A DNA stretch of 64,000 nt from Ceriagrion tenellum (Eukaryota > Arthropoda > Insecta > Odonata > Coenagrionidae), in NCBI GenBank assembly GCA_963169105.1, contig OY720636.1, positions 107,198,539-107,262,538 on the forward strand, given 5' to 3'. Both the position numbers and the translations under genes were made by a program. A model generated the notes under the pieces. That model worked only from the letters and a program-made list of their open reading frames with translations. It searched no databases and was not told the DNA's origin. Positions 1 through 11,888 of this stretch are shown in pieces; position 1 is the stretch's first letter, and every line of letters begins with the position of its first letter.

Positions 1-3000
1 TAATATTCTTTGATTGGTCCCAGCCCCTCCCCTACATATCAAAGATGCATTTTGATGAGTTACAATCCCCTTATAGTTCGGAAACTCTGTTCAGCTCTCG
101 TTCGAAGATAATAGCCCCAGGGTCGCTAGGAAGCATTCTTTCTACTTTACTCCCTCCAAAATAATATTTTGAGCCCCTTCCTTGTCCTCGCTGTGTTTTG
201 GAATCCTCTCTGGTAATATAAAATGTTTAACTCCTCCAATTTCACCTGATACTGCAGAATCTGGCCTCTGATATTTTCTACCTACGAATTCTGTATCCCT
301 CATCTCGTATAATTGAGCGTATTTTGGGACAAATATGATGGTGCTCCCTACTCACGCTGTAGTGTCGTTCAGGGAGATCATCTTCTCGGTCAGCGTTCAG
401 AGGCTTTCTGACAATTTGTTTTGAATTCGCTTAGATTTGAAATACGATTGGAATGGAATTGAAAACATTTTTATCGCAAAATGTTTTCATTCCAAAAATC
501 TTTTACGTGAAATGATTGGGGTCGAAATTGAAGGATCAATTATGTACTTGGCGTAACCGACCTTAAGAATGATGCTCTAAATTTGATTTGAAAATCTTGG
601 ATTCAATTTTGCTCGAGTGTTTTTGGAGGCACCCTCATAAGCTCTGGCAAATATGGTATATGTGTATCTGAGGAATTTGTGCCTGAAGATCATGGGGTCA
701 AACGTCTTACATACGGGGTTATGGACAAACAAACAAATTATCCCGCCTCCACTTTTTTTTCATTGCCTCTAAAACGCCAATATTTACGTGCAATCTTAAA
801 AATACGCCGCCATAAGCATGAGTATCCACCCTTAAAGTGCAATTCATACTTAAGATGCCAATGTGACAAGTAGTTGTGCCCCAGTGTGGAGGTGATACAA
901 AAAAAACGCTACAAAAGTATTATCCTCAATGAACTTCACAAGTTAAGTAGATACCTCTTGAAATCCCATTTATATTTTTTGGGTTGGAATTACTCCGTAT
1001 GTATATTGTACTGCGCTCATCATTAATTGTTAGCATGAAAATGTCCATTGATCCATGTAACCTGTCAGGAGTGCCCAAAGTGTGCCTCCTTCTGTCGGAC
1101 TTCTCTATCCAAGGGTGTCAACGCCATTTATGAATTCTACAAGAACCATGAATGAAGAACCGCACCGTAAATTACACTTTTTGAAAAAAATGGATAGTTT
1201 TGACAGCACTACAATTTTTAGTAGGAAATATTTATGCCTGATGACTTTTATCCGTGACGGATTCTGACGATGAAATGCATAAATCCGCTACGATAAATAT
1301 TTCATTAGATAATAGTTGTGAGAACAATGAAATTTACTCGTAGCTAGAAGATTGTGTTTGGAATATAGAATTAGGCTACGGAAGCAGACTCTAGAGTTGG
1401 CAAAAAGTTTATGACATTAGTCCTAATTGAGAACATCTTATCTTAATAGAGATTTAATTAACGAAAATTCACCTTTATTAACTCATTTTAAAGAGAAGGT
1501 TTGCATGCACAAATGGCTATCATAGAAACGCTATAGAAATGTCACCGTGTAGATCTGAAGTCAGGGTTAACAATGCCTTATTTTACGTTCTATCAAACGT
1601 ATGTATAAATTGGAATGTATTCTTTACCGTTCATCTTTTTTGGACCTCGCCAAGTTAAACCTTTCAGAAATTTGTAATGGTGGCATAGAATACAGTGGCA
1701 GTTCTTTGAGTATGTTCTTAGAATTATTTCATCTTTAGGTGCTTCATCAATTTGTATTGCTGATATCGTGAGCCCACTCCCAGCTACCCCTGTAAGCCGG
1801 GCTATTCGCAGCAATATATGAAACCAATCGCTTCGCACTTGCTATATTAAATCCTTTTTAAATTTTATTTCATTGATCTGTTCCCATCTACTCGTATTAC
1901 TCACTCTTTTCCCTCTAGCAAGGTATTCAATAGCCTTTTTTTTCATTTTTACCTCGCTTTGAGGCCTTCTCACACTGTTTCTATCACCATCGAATTACCT
2001 CATCAACTTCCTTTTATTTCCTCCACATTCTCGGTAACTCTCATTTCGCGTTCCTCTCCATCCACCTTTCCTTCTAAATCCTTCTCCTTACTTACATTAT
2101 AAAACAGATTACATAAATGTCCCCTTACTAACCAAACTTACTAACCAAAAGCCGTCTGCATAGGAAGTCGATACTAGTGGAGAAGGGTAGCAAATTATCT
2201 GCAGATGAAGTTAGTATTGCTGGGACGAATCAACCCAAGTCATTGCTGAGGTGAAGTGGAGTGCCTAAATGTTACCAAATACTTCTCAGTGCAGTGATCG
2301 GTTAAAACTCAGGTCACTAATCAGAATTCCCTCGGCTTTTTATTTGCGTTTTTGTGGCTGCAAAGTGAAGATGAAAATTAAGTTTAAACAATCGTAATGG
2401 ATCTTTGAATGTTTAGATTTTATACACATTATAGTATTTCTCTTTTATAATAATGAAGTAATTCATGCCATAAAATTATATCAATATCATTTTAGCCAAT
2501 TGGTAAAAATATATTGTGTTATAATTCGAAATTATAAGGGGCATAATAAACTATCCTCTCCTTCTCTTCTCTCCTAAGTTTGCTGACCCCTTTTCTGTTG
2601 TATAAGTAGAGAATATAAAAGTAAGTAGAAAAGCGAGCAGTATTTCGAGTATCTTTGCGAGCTCCTTCCTTTTTGATGGAAGAAAAAGCAAAATAACCGT
2701 ATCGTCGAGTTCCTCGCCACTAATGCACACGCCTTTGGGATCGCTCGAACGATCAAGGCGAGTCATGGCGGGAATCCTTTCCATCAGCGCCTCCCTTTAC
2801 GAGAAGCCAATTAAAACGGGAGGAAGAGGGCACAATTCCCTCTGCCACTTTTATTTTGATCCTTTCGGGAGGAAAGGGAAGAGAGGAAGGGAGGCGAAAA
2901 GAGACGGCATACGAGAGAGGATAGTACAAGGGAAAGGAGGAATAGAAGAGGAATATTTGTCTGTCACCTCCAATGGCTTTCGCAGTCCTAGCAGTCGGTC

Positions 3001-3089
3001 AGAAGCAATCGATGAAAATATTCGGAGTGAAGTGTTTGGGACACTTAAAGAGGCCTTGAAATGTAAGAGTATTGATAAAATGTTACTTC
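1..3089. other. No recognisable gene; AT-rich flank
   Basis: I see no exon, RNA gene or classifiable repeat here. Open frames are short (up to 129 codons) and lack family motifs. The stretch from about 2,780 to 2,960 is purine-rich, which keeps one frame open by composition alone. Confidence 0.5.
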
Positions 3090-3640
3090 ACTCAAAATGG
3101 AACCCTGGATGATGCAATTAAAGGCAGAAATTTGCAAGGAAAAATGGCAATATCCATGATGAATTGCATTTTATGGGAACTAAGCACATCCAAAACTAAT
3201 AAAAAAAAATATGCTATTCAACTGCAAGAAGCATTTTCACATTTGGGAGTGAGGTATGTCAAATGAAGGTGAAAGCAAAACAGATGTTTCGGAGATGGAT
3301 TACTGGTGACGATCTGCGAGTATATCTAGACATGACAGAATCATGAATGAGAGAATTAAGAAATAGAATGGGAGTCACCCACACAATAGTCGATGACATT
3401 AAAAAGAAACAGCTTGTATGGTATGATCACATACAACGCATATCGAACGAGAGATTTCCTAAGCAAATTTTAATGTGGAATCCACAGGGTAGAAAAGAAA
3501 GAGGAAGGCCCAGAATTAGTTGGAGAGAAGGCATAGAAAAGTCAATAAGAGAAAGGCAGTCGCCAGAAGGTATGTGGATGAATAGAGAGCAATGGCGGTC
3601 GAAAAAGGATTCGGAAAAAAACTCTCCTCATTGGCTTTAA
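3090..3640 (+). mobile_element. Non-LTR retrotransposon (LINE) 3' end of ORF2, decayed
   Basis: The translated pieces match the C-terminal tail of an endonuclease/reverse-transcriptase polyprotein. They run in order: a thumb-region segment (DDAIKGRNLQGKMAI), a segment reading DRIMNERIKK, and the basic tail with WYDHIQRI, then GRKERGRPRISWREGI, then an EQWR motif. The tail occupies 3,347-3,640 in one frame and the earlier parts lie in other frames. An in-frame TGA at 3,307-3,309 stands where Arg is expected, as a CGA-to-TGA decay would give, and a frameshift falls near 3,360. The element is 5'-truncated, with no catalytic RT motifs. It is non-functional; the LINE clade cannot be fixed from the tail alone. 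Confidence 0.85.
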
Positions 3641-3988
3641 GCCTTATATAATATTTGAACTGCACATGTGTCGACTAGTACTCCATGAAATACACAAATC
3701 GCAGGAACTCGAAATAATGGGTCGCGACGTTCTTTCTGAGCATGTGGTCCTTGATCAAAAATAGCTGAGGGGGCTTTTCGTTGCAAAAACTACAGCATAA
3801 GTTAGTTTTGGGTCAGAATTTTCCTCTTCAAATCACTAAGAACCAAATAACGATAATAAAAGCCAACTACATGATTCAATTATTATGTAATTATGTATTT
3901 TTGCATAGTCATTTTATCCATCTAGGTCCTTACCCATTGGGAAGATTCCCGTTAGGTGTGCACTTAAGGGATTCTATAAGTTAATTAA

Positions 3989-4684
3989 AGCTGTGTCCCA
4001 ATGCGCCATTTAGGCTGCTAAATCGGCAGATTTAGCGAGGACGCCATCTTGAAGTGTGTCCCAATTCGTTAGGCATCATGGGGGAGCGGATTTAGGTGCC
4101 TTTCTCGGGGGTGAAATTTAGGGTAGATGGAGTTTATCCTAAATCCGCCTCCATATTGAATTTCCCATAATGCAAAGCGCTTCAGGCGTCGTACAAGGAA
4201 AATCGTACACAAGGAAGTAGTTGAAAAGTGGCAAACATGGCCGGCAAGTATTTTGTCTGCAATTGAAAGAATTCTCTAATATTTCGCAACCGAACACCCG
4301 ACTACATAAGAAAAATTCTACTTAGTACACTTAAAAAAAGCGAATCTTTTAATTCCCAGAACACCTACACAAACTTAAATACCCGAAAACTAAAAACTAA
4401 CGAATCTCCAAACAACGAAATGGATGAAAAAATGTAATTTCACTTTCCAAATCTCACAACGCATACGAAGGTAGCCACAGGCGCCAAAAATGTCTTAATT
4501 TCAGGTTTCATTTGTTTCATTCAGTTCTTTATTAATTACCCATATGTTTTTAATTCGGTTCCAGCTCGGTATACGGCAACACTAGCAAAGGATGTCCCAA
4601 ATCAAGCTCCCCTAGCGAAAGGCCTCTTAATATTTAGGTAGCTAACCGCATCCTCCCTAATGCCTAACGAATTGGGACACGGCT
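3989..4684 (+). mobile_element. ~700 bp TIR element (MITE-like), copy 1
   Basis: The left end reads AGCTGTGTCCCAAT and the right end is its inverse, ATTGGGACACGGCT, so the unit has terminal inverted repeats. A near-identical copy lies in reverse orientation at 20,043-20,731. The first ~90 bp carry a second internal copy of the end motif at about 4,057-4,075 (GTGTCCCAATTCGTTAGGC), and a short palindrome (TAAATCGGCAGATTTA) lies between the two. TTAA directly abuts the left end, while the right flank reads TTGG; this suggests, but does not prove, a TTAA target. There is no open frame for a transposase, so it is non-autonomous. Confidence 0.85.
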
Positions 4685-4870
4685 TTGGTTTCTTATTTTT
4701 GTTCTTATTCCTTACTCTTTAGTCTTGGCTTATGTATTTTTCTTTCCATCAGAATTTTTCACCCCGTAAGAGATAAAACCCCTCAGACGAAAAGTACTAT
4801 GTGAAAGAAAACTTATTTTGGCTTTCATTTTTTTTTTATTTATTATTTTTTTTGCCTTTATTGCATTTTT

Positions 4871-4960
4871 TTAATCAGGACCTTCTAAGCCTGTGAAATA
4901 ACTAAAAGTCTATCTTTTAATCAGGACCTTCTCTGTGAAATAACTAAAAGTCTATCTCTT
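4871..4960 (+). repeat. Direct tandem duplication, ~45 bp unit
   Basis: A unit beginning TTAATCAGGACCTTCT and ending CTAAAAGTCTATCT occurs twice back to back, at 4,871-4,916 and 4,917-4,960. The second unit lacks a few bases (AAGC). It looks like a recent local duplication in non-coding DNA. Confidence 0.85.
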
Positions 4961-5404
4961 AGGGAGTATTTTCATGAGCGTGTTTGGGGACACTGGCCAT
5001 GAAGAAACATAGAAGGGAGGGAAATAAACGGAAGTGATACTTTTAACGAAATCAGCGCGTGGATATCTTTTTTCTTTTGTAGTTCCTATGCCAATAAATT
5101 ACAAAGGGTGATATGAAAATTGCATTTCTTTCGAGCATGAACAGTCGCGAATGGTAATAATGGTCGTCCAGCGATGAATAATATGAAAATATCATAGTTC
5201 ACATGTAATTCTCAACTTTCACACACTTCGGAGATTCAAAACGGGAGTATACGATTGGAGGTAGGTTGTAGGGATGGAGAGAAGACCGCCGTCACCATTG
5301 GCCTGCTTTTTAGTTTACACCTCAGGGTAAATAATGTCGCATTATGTTCAGGATTTGCAAAAAAAACAAAATGTTGATATGAACCGGAAAGATAAAAGGC
5401 TGAA

Positions 5405-5636
5405 TAAAAGATTAATTTAATTTATTTTAAAAAGTGTGGCTAATTGAACCACGAGCGAAAGACCCTTGCCAAATTTACTGAGGAGATCGCGATTTAAGAT
5501 GTCCCAAACGACGGCCAGTGCTCTCCAGATTGCACCCAAATTGAGGAGGCAATGCCGAGGTAAATGTTCGCAGGAATCCGAGCCATGGTCCTCCGCGTGA
5601 GAAGCCAGCACGTTGCCCACTGTGCGCCAAACAGCC
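5405..5636 (-). mobile_element. tRNA-derived SINE
   Basis: Read on the - strand, the head (from 5,636) has the layout of a tRNA. A box-A-like TGGCGCACAGTGGGCAACG is followed by an anticodon-arm-like segment, then a degenerate B box (GGCTCGGATTCC). A ~150 bp body follows, ending in an AT-rich tail (AAAATAAATTAAATTAA) near 5,410. This is the build of a pol III-transcribed SINE mobilised by a LINE. No clear target duplication was found. A long open frame overlaps its head but has no family motif. Confidence 0.6.
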
Positions 5637-6505
5637 CTCCCGGTGAAGGGTTGAAGGGCAGCCGGCGGAGGTCGGTGACGTAAATGAAGAGACGGGGGTG
5701 GGATGCGGTTAAAAAGGGGAGTGGGGTATGGGGGAACCAGAGTAACCTGTTGGCTATAAATCTTCTCCCATTTGATATTCTCCCGAGATAAAATGAGAGT
5801 CTCCGGGACGTTTTCGCCCGCTCCTCCTCTGCGCGCCCCACGAGAGGAGTTGGTTTTCTGCGTTCTTTTGTTTCTCTTTTATACCGACGCTCGGTCAGCT
5901 GGCAGTGAGCGGACGTGTTGAAGGAGGCAAGCAGAGGGAGAGAGAGACGGTCCATGCTTGAGGAGGCAATAAAAGAAAAGGGCGGGAAGGTGGAAGATGG
6001 AACGAGCGTGAACGGGTGCTGGGAGGAACGGCCGTGAATCGGAGTCAAACCCTTTGCTGGGGAAACTGAGGTGTTTCTCTTTGCGACGTTCAGAATGGAG
6101 CGAACGGACGAGGGAGGGAAGCAGAAAGAAATTAGCACTTGAGAGAAAGAATGGAACGGAAGAAAGAGAAGGATAAAAATGCTGGAATCTGTTTGGCGTG
6201 ATGGATTGAGTACTTCTTTCGTACTCTAGGGGTCCAAATTGAGTCCAGGCAGTGGTGGAAATGAAATAATAGATCCCTGGCGTTAGTTCCTTCCGACGTA
6301 CTGAATGCGTTAGTGTTTCGTTTGAATTGAAATTGATATTTATTTTATCGTTTCTCCCTCAGTATATTTTTCCTATTAAGAAGGTTCCATTTGATTAAAG
6401 TTGGAGGACGCAATCTCGAGCAATCTAGGGCATTTTAATTGCCTAGATAGTACGTTCGAAGAACGGGAATAGTAGCAAAGATATACGGAAGATAATAGCG
6501 CCAGC
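5637..6505. other. GC/purine-rich tract with a long compositional ORF
   Basis: The segment to about 6,130 is GC-rich and purine-rich on the + strand. It keeps a 214-codon frame open on the - strand (6,138-5,494), the longest in the window. That frame is rich in Ser, Pro and Arg, has no recognisable domain and runs into the SINE head, so I read it as compositional rather than a gene. From 6,140 to 6,505 nothing is recognisable. Confidence 0.5.
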
Positions 6506-6965
6506 TTAGGATGCGTTTAGTAATAAAAGGGAGCTGATGACTGGGACATTGGGTAAGGATGTGAAGAAGAGGCTGGAGAAGAACTTGATATGGAGTGTAG
6601 CGTGGTATGGTGCAGAAACGTGGACCCTCAGAAGTGAGGACGAGAATAGGCTGTGGGCATTTGAGATGTGAGTGCGGAGGATGGAGAAGGTGAGGTGGAC
6701 GGAGAGGAAGACCAATGAGGAAGTGCTTGAGAAGTTGGGTGAGGTAAGGAAACTACGAATGAAATCAGAGATCGGCAGAGTAGGTGGCTGGAGGATGTGG
6801 TAAGGGGCGAGGGGTTGCTGAAGAGTGCGATAGAGGGAAGGATGCTGGGCAAGCGGGGAAGAGGAAGAAGGAAAATAGGTTTCATAGACAGGATGAAGAT
6901 GGGCAGATCGTATGCTTAGGCGAAAAAGGATATACTAGAGATAGATAGGCCGCGGAAAGTGTAGA
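6506..6965 (+). mobile_element. LINE ORF2 C-terminal fragment, decayed
   Basis: The + strand translation carries the conserved reverse-transcriptase tail signature. There is a segment like KDVKKRLEKNLIWSVAWYGA, then ETWTLRSEDENRLWAFEM, then VRRMEKVRWTERKTNEEVL, and after a frame change a GEEEGRKIGFIDRMK block. Stops and at least one frameshift interrupt it. It is the same family as the fragment at 8,157-8,905. There is no catalytic core upstream, so it is a dead 5'-truncated copy. Confidence 0.85.
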
Positions 6966-8156
6966 AAGCCGAGAGGAGATTTAATGACATTCAGCAAAAC
7001 CTATGTTAACTAATAGAATACTTGGAAAGAATTGCGACTCTCGGAGTCAAAACAAATACTAAATGCCACCTTGTGGTGTGCGTAATTTGAACATAGTGCT
7101 AGTCTTTTGCCATGATTTTCTTTATAACAGAGATATTTCTCGACCTGTGTTACAGTTTGTGTTCGTGTGATATGAGTTTAGCTTCTGATTTTTTCCACTA
7201 CAAAGATACTTCTTTTTGAAGGTTTCACTTTGTATTTGTTTTAATTGAAGCCACATTCTCCAAAAATTGACAATATTGACAAATGACATTCATAATCCCA
7301 GCGGTATTAAAAATTACTTTAAATTGGATTAATTTTATTTTTTATCATGATTTTGATTCGTTACTTTTAAAAGTTACGATAAATCTATTTAAAATGAGTC
7401 GCTCTTTTAATTCCTTTGGTTAAGGCATAGTTTTTCGTCCTTGTCTCGGGTATTAAAATGGCTCGGCACGGCTATGGAAGTACGAATAATTGTGTGACGG
7501 GTGTTGGGAGAAACAGGCACGTCCCGGGGCCGAAACACTCTCTGAGAGACCTGAAGTCTTCCTCCCCTTTCTGCTGCGGTTTTATGATTATTTTTTTCAA
7601 AACGACTCGTCGACCGGGTTTATAGCATCCGAGGCATAAATCACTGTGGATTTGCCGAGTGAGTGGTAATGGACAGGATTCTAAAAATATGACATCACCG
7701 ACTGACCGAGATGGTTCCTTATTAGGGATGTGCTGCCGTTTGGGAGGATTTTCCCCCGGCGTGATTCACATGACAAGCTTCATGAGAAACCTTATTGCCT
7801 TGACATGACATTCCAAGGTTAACCGAGCATGCATGCTTCGGGAACGCCCATTCTTAATTCATTTGCTAAGTAGAATCGAGTTCGACCGTTTATAACAAAC
7901 TTTTCTTAGGATAAAAGTGAAAGAATTGCAATTTTTCTATAAGAGTTTATTTACGTACGACTAGATGGTACTTGACGGCAGTACTAGGCCTTGTTACATT
8001 AAAATCAAGTCTCAATAACTCTGGAAAAAAAAGCAGTGGTCCCCAAAACCATCCTCTCCGTGTAATAGCTGGGTTAAAAATTAAAGCAGAGGAAATTGAT
8101 CACTTGATATGTATATTGTTGGGAAATGGGCATAATAGAAAGTATACCCATTAGAA
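6966..8156. other. No recognisable feature
   Basis: AT-rich sequence without a supported exon, RNA or repeat. The only open frames are short and show no family motif. Confidence 0.45.
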
Positions 8157-8905
8157 GGAGGTCGAGTAGATAATAGAAGGGAGAATCTATGACGGGACCT
8201 GGAGTATGAATATTAAGAAACGATTAGCTAACGCTCTAATATGGAGTGTCGCGTTGTGAGGTGCGAAAACATGGAAATCGCAAGAAAGAGGATGAGAATA
8301 GAATTAATGATAAAAATACCAACCATATTTTAATCCACAGATTTTTAAATGGTACAATTAGTTACTACGTCATCTTCAGGTACTGATGTACCATCATCAG
8401 ATACATACAGATGTACTTGATGATGGTACCACCAGGTACGCCTGATGATGACGCCGTAGCGTTGAAACTAGTTGTACCAATAAAATACTCTGTGGATTGA
8501 AATATGGCAGGTATTTACACTGTCAATTCAATAATGGACTTAAACAACGTTACGCCTGATAGGATTGAATTCAGGATGAGAATAGGTTTAAGACGTTTAA
8601 GATATGCGTGTGAAATTGTGTGGAGAAAGTGCGATGGACGGAAATGAAGACGAAAGAGGAAGAAGTCGGAATGGTGGGTGGGTGGAGGAATATGCTGAAG
8701 AAATTTAAGAGAGGGCAAAGTCGGTGGCTGCAACAGATAATGTGAGACAAAGGGAAGGGAAGAATAGCCAATACCGAGATAGAGAAGTGGATGCTGAGTA
8801 ATAGGGGGTAGAGAATAAATAGAATAAACTTTGTGGATGGGACGATGAGTGGTTGGCCGTAAGCCTAGCTGAAGGAAGAATATGTGTGCGAGGACAAGGG
8901 CACTC
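8157..8905 (+). mobile_element. LINE ORF2 C-terminal fragment split by a later insertion
   Basis: The part before 8,289 aligns with the LINE fragment at 6,506 (AATATGGAGTGTCGCGTTGT against AATATGGAGTGTAGCGTGGT shape). The part after 8,586 resumes the same tail, reading KVRWTEMKTKEEE, GGWRNMLKKF and a later NFVDGTMSGW segment. Between them is a 271 bp insertion flanked by an exact 13 bp duplication. Several stops show that the copy was dead before or after that insertion. Confidence 0.75.
8302..8572 (+). mobile_element. 271 bp fold-back insertion with hammerhead-like core
   Basis: It is flanked on both sides by AGGATGAGAATAG (8,289-8,301 and 8,573-8,585), a perfect 13 bp target-site duplication. 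Inside are nested inverted repeats: 8,323-8,341 pairs with 8,489-8,507 with one mismatch, and 8,388-8,399 pairs perfectly with 8,418-8,429. At 8,435-8,478 it has the order of parts of a type I hammerhead ribozyme: GGTAC, then CTGATGA, a stem-loop, GAAAC, then GTACC. No protein is encoded. Penelope-like elements are known to carry hammerhead motifs, so a link to them is possible but inferred. Confidence 0.75.
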
Positions 8906-9117
8906 CACTGTAAAATATTACAATAGGTATCCCTATTTCCATTAAAACGACCATATTCCAATACATCACCTCTAATATTGTTGTAATGTAGGAAAGCAAA
9001 CCACAATATTTGCTTCGGGGCATTGGAACTTTCTTTATCTGCTGCAATTTTGCGGTGGATTATTTATACACCCAGGTACTACTTATTTATTCGTACCAAC
9101 TGTTTTGTTTATTTTAG

Positions 9118-9565
9118 GCAGTCGAGCAAAATATCATTTCACCTGGAAATCAATGAATTTGATATCATTTTGTATAATTCCCACCCTTCCAAAGATACCA
9201 AAATATCACCCCCCTCACCGAACTACTTTTCGAGATATTTGCCAAAAAATATCAGCAATTTTACATGGGAAATGGCACGCGCATGCACTCCAGAGAGACA
9301 ATATTTAAAAAATGAGGAATTTGTGACTCCTAAATCTCATCAAAAAATTAACAATGTGTGGTTTTCATCTTACCTCAACTATTTATTTAAATAAATCATA
9401 TTGTCACTGCAGTGATTATTTCAGAATCACAAGAAACCTTCTGCTGTGAAGGAGTTTTGAACGAACCGCGCGTTAAAAATGAGTCAAATGTAAGACTTAT
9501 GCGGATTTATATATTTAGAATTTTTGCCTTATAAAAGTACATTGCATTATAAATAATGCATTATT
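9118..9565 (-). repeat. Unclassified interspersed repeat family B, copy 1
   Basis: The reverse complement matches 15,780-16,330 and 37,500-38,155. The best-conserved core is the stretch around CATGGGAAATGGCACG and TGCACTCCAGAGAGACA (9,266-9,301). It also holds a conserved CTTCTGCTGTGAAGGAGTTTT segment at 9,437-9,457. No open frame is conserved between copies, so the class is unknown. Confidence 0.75.
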
Positions 9566-9599
9566 TTATTCATGCTCTCTACAGCTGCTGAAATTAAAA

Positions 9600-11350
9600 T
9601 GTATAACTCTAATATGGTCTCTATCATGAATAGGGAACTATCTCGCTTAAACTACCTTTAAGTTTCTTAGAAGTCATACTTTATAATTATTTATAGGTTC
9701 ATGCCATGTCAAATATTTTCCGTTGGTACAAGCACCTCTCAGTCGCTTGAGAGTTCGTGTTCAGCGCACACTCAGGCAAATATCTATGACAGTCGGAGTT
9801 GAAGCCGTGGTTTGGTGGAAAAAGGTTCGTCTGCCTCTATTTTGCATTTTTTGTCCTTGGAGAGGCAGAGGAGATCATTATTTTGTTGCTTGAATCCTCT
9901 TTTCTGGCTTTCCAAAATCGCCCCCACTCAAAGGACGAGAAGTGATGAGATTGACGGAGGCCCTTCTCAGCCGAGTGGCTGATGTTTTCTTTTTTTATTT
10001 AATTTTCTCCTTTTTATAAATTATTGACGCTTCCGTGGAGGGGCTTCTGATAAAAACCACTCGAAACCTTCTCGAAAAGTTTCTCACATTTTGACAGGTG
10101 GACTCCCGGATCTGACCAAAATCAAATGCTCTCCTGAGAGCGTTCTTCTATGTCTAAAAAAAGAAATGTTTTGAATCTCGGTCACTGACCTCTTCAAGTT
10201 TCTGATCTATGGATGGTTTCTCGCCATATGTACCCTTGATCATTCACCAATGCTTCAAAAGAGATGTATATTTCAGCAAAAGGATGAAATCAACTTGGGA
10301 AAAAAATCATTTGACGTGACTTGGATGATGGCAAATGTTTTTTTTTCCCTCAGCGTATTTTAATCCCATTGAAATATTCCTAGAATATTTGCACTCGTGT
10401 TCGTAAATGCGTACGAACGGCGTCGTGCGACATTTGCGGATTTCGCAAAGGTATGGGTTACTAAGCGATTTGTATATGTGTTTTCCTGTTGCCTTAGCAA
10501 TATGCTTCAACTGCAAGAACAAGCTGTATTGCAAATGCTCTGATAAAATTGTGCTGTAAATTTACCGTTAATATAAATAAATGCGACTTTAAATCGAGTC
10601 TATTTGTGAATCCATATCGAAAACATTTTTGAATAATGTAAATCAACTCCTCTCTCGCTGAACAATTAAGCTACAAAGTCATCTGAAACTTTACTATTTT
10701 AAAATGTGATTAGATTATTGAAATTATAAATTCAGAGAGACAAATCTAATGCCTGAAATACTTTCCATTGCAAGGTTGTAGACATTTTGCAAAATTTATT
10801 TCCTGTTATACTCATTTGTTTGTTTGAAGTGGCCTCAAGTCATAAGAATGCCTTTACAATGTATTTCTCAAGCCATTCCTCACATCGTCGTATTGGTTTG
10901 TTTGATATATTTTAGCATTGAATACCTTTAGAGGTATCACACCTTCTCGACTATATTTACATAAAATTGTCTTTGGAATTCAATTTCTGCTAAAATTTTC
11001 ATCTACCTTTGTTTGAATTTAAAAACTTTTTAATGCCATCTCTTGGTTTTTATTGTTGATTTACATTCGTCTAAAAAGTAGAAAGTTCTAATCTGATATT
11101 CATTTTGCCTTGGCCAAAATCTCAAATATCGCTCATGTTTTTCGACGATATGAGTCCACCTTTATGAAAATTCGGATATCGCATAAACGCAGGCATACCG
11201 TTGTTATTCATGCTGAGGGGCGGGAACACAATCGCGAACAAAGGTTCCTAAGGCGAAATTTTTACGGCTTGGTAAAATCCAAAGCGGATTTCGTCTAGAT
11301 TCGCATAGTCCTGCTAAGCCAATGTCTTGTCAGCAGGTGCAGTTTTTAAT
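9600..11350. other. No recognisable feature (probable intron)
   Basis: AT-rich, no supported exon. Short frames at 10,307-10,534 and 11,110-11,298 have no family motifs. By position it may lie in the intron upstream of the PVF exon. Confidence 0.4.
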
Positions 11351-11354
11351 TAAA

Positions 11355-11745
11355 TAAATTCACAACATTGATCAGTCAGAAAACAAAAAAATTGTTAAAA
11401 ACGTAATGTAATAAAAACACATAAATATAAACAAAGACACAATTAAAACATTAAATAAAATAGCATAAGTAAAAAAGTTTTTTCAATTAAATAGATGTAT
11501 ACAAATGTAAACAAAAGTACAAATGAAATTTTTTAAATCAAACACAACATTGATCCATCAGAAAACATTAAAAATGTCGATGGAAAACCTAACATGTAAT
11601 TGAAACACTTAAATTTTCACAAAACACAGTTAAAACTAACTGCCTTAAGATATGAACAATTTTTCATAATAAAGAAATGCACAACATCGATTAGTTAGCA
11701 GACTTATGTTAAAACCGTGAATTAAATAGATTTAACAGAATATAA
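11355..11745 (+). repeat. Degenerate AT-rich tandem array
   Basis: The phrase CACAACATTGATCAGTCAGAAAAC recurs in diverged form near 11,361, 11,543 and 11,681, each followed by TTAAAA-rich sequence and an AACAC or ACACA segment. The spacing is uneven (about 180 and 140 bp), so this is an old, eroded tandem repeat. Confidence 0.6.
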
Positions 11746-11888
11746 TATTATCAACTGAATTACTGTTTATGCAATAACCATTGTTTCACTTCTTACTTTA
11801 ATGATGAAATTTTGTCAGTTTCTCGAATTGACTGTGGCAATTTATTTATACCAAATTTGCTCAACAGTGAGCAGGTCTCCCCATAAAT

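Noticed and set aside
4871..4960. Tandem duplication considered as a target-site duplication
   Set aside because: The two units abut with no insert between them, so it is a simple tandem duplication.
5494..6138. 214-codon - strand frame, the longest in the window
   Set aside because: Low-complexity Ser/Pro/Arg composition in a GC/purine-biased tract, no domain, and its end runs through a SINE head.
11355..11745. Repeated AACATTGAT phrases considered as a CRISPR-like or satellite array
   Set aside because: Uneven spacing and strong divergence in a eukaryotic context; an eroded tandem repeat explains it.
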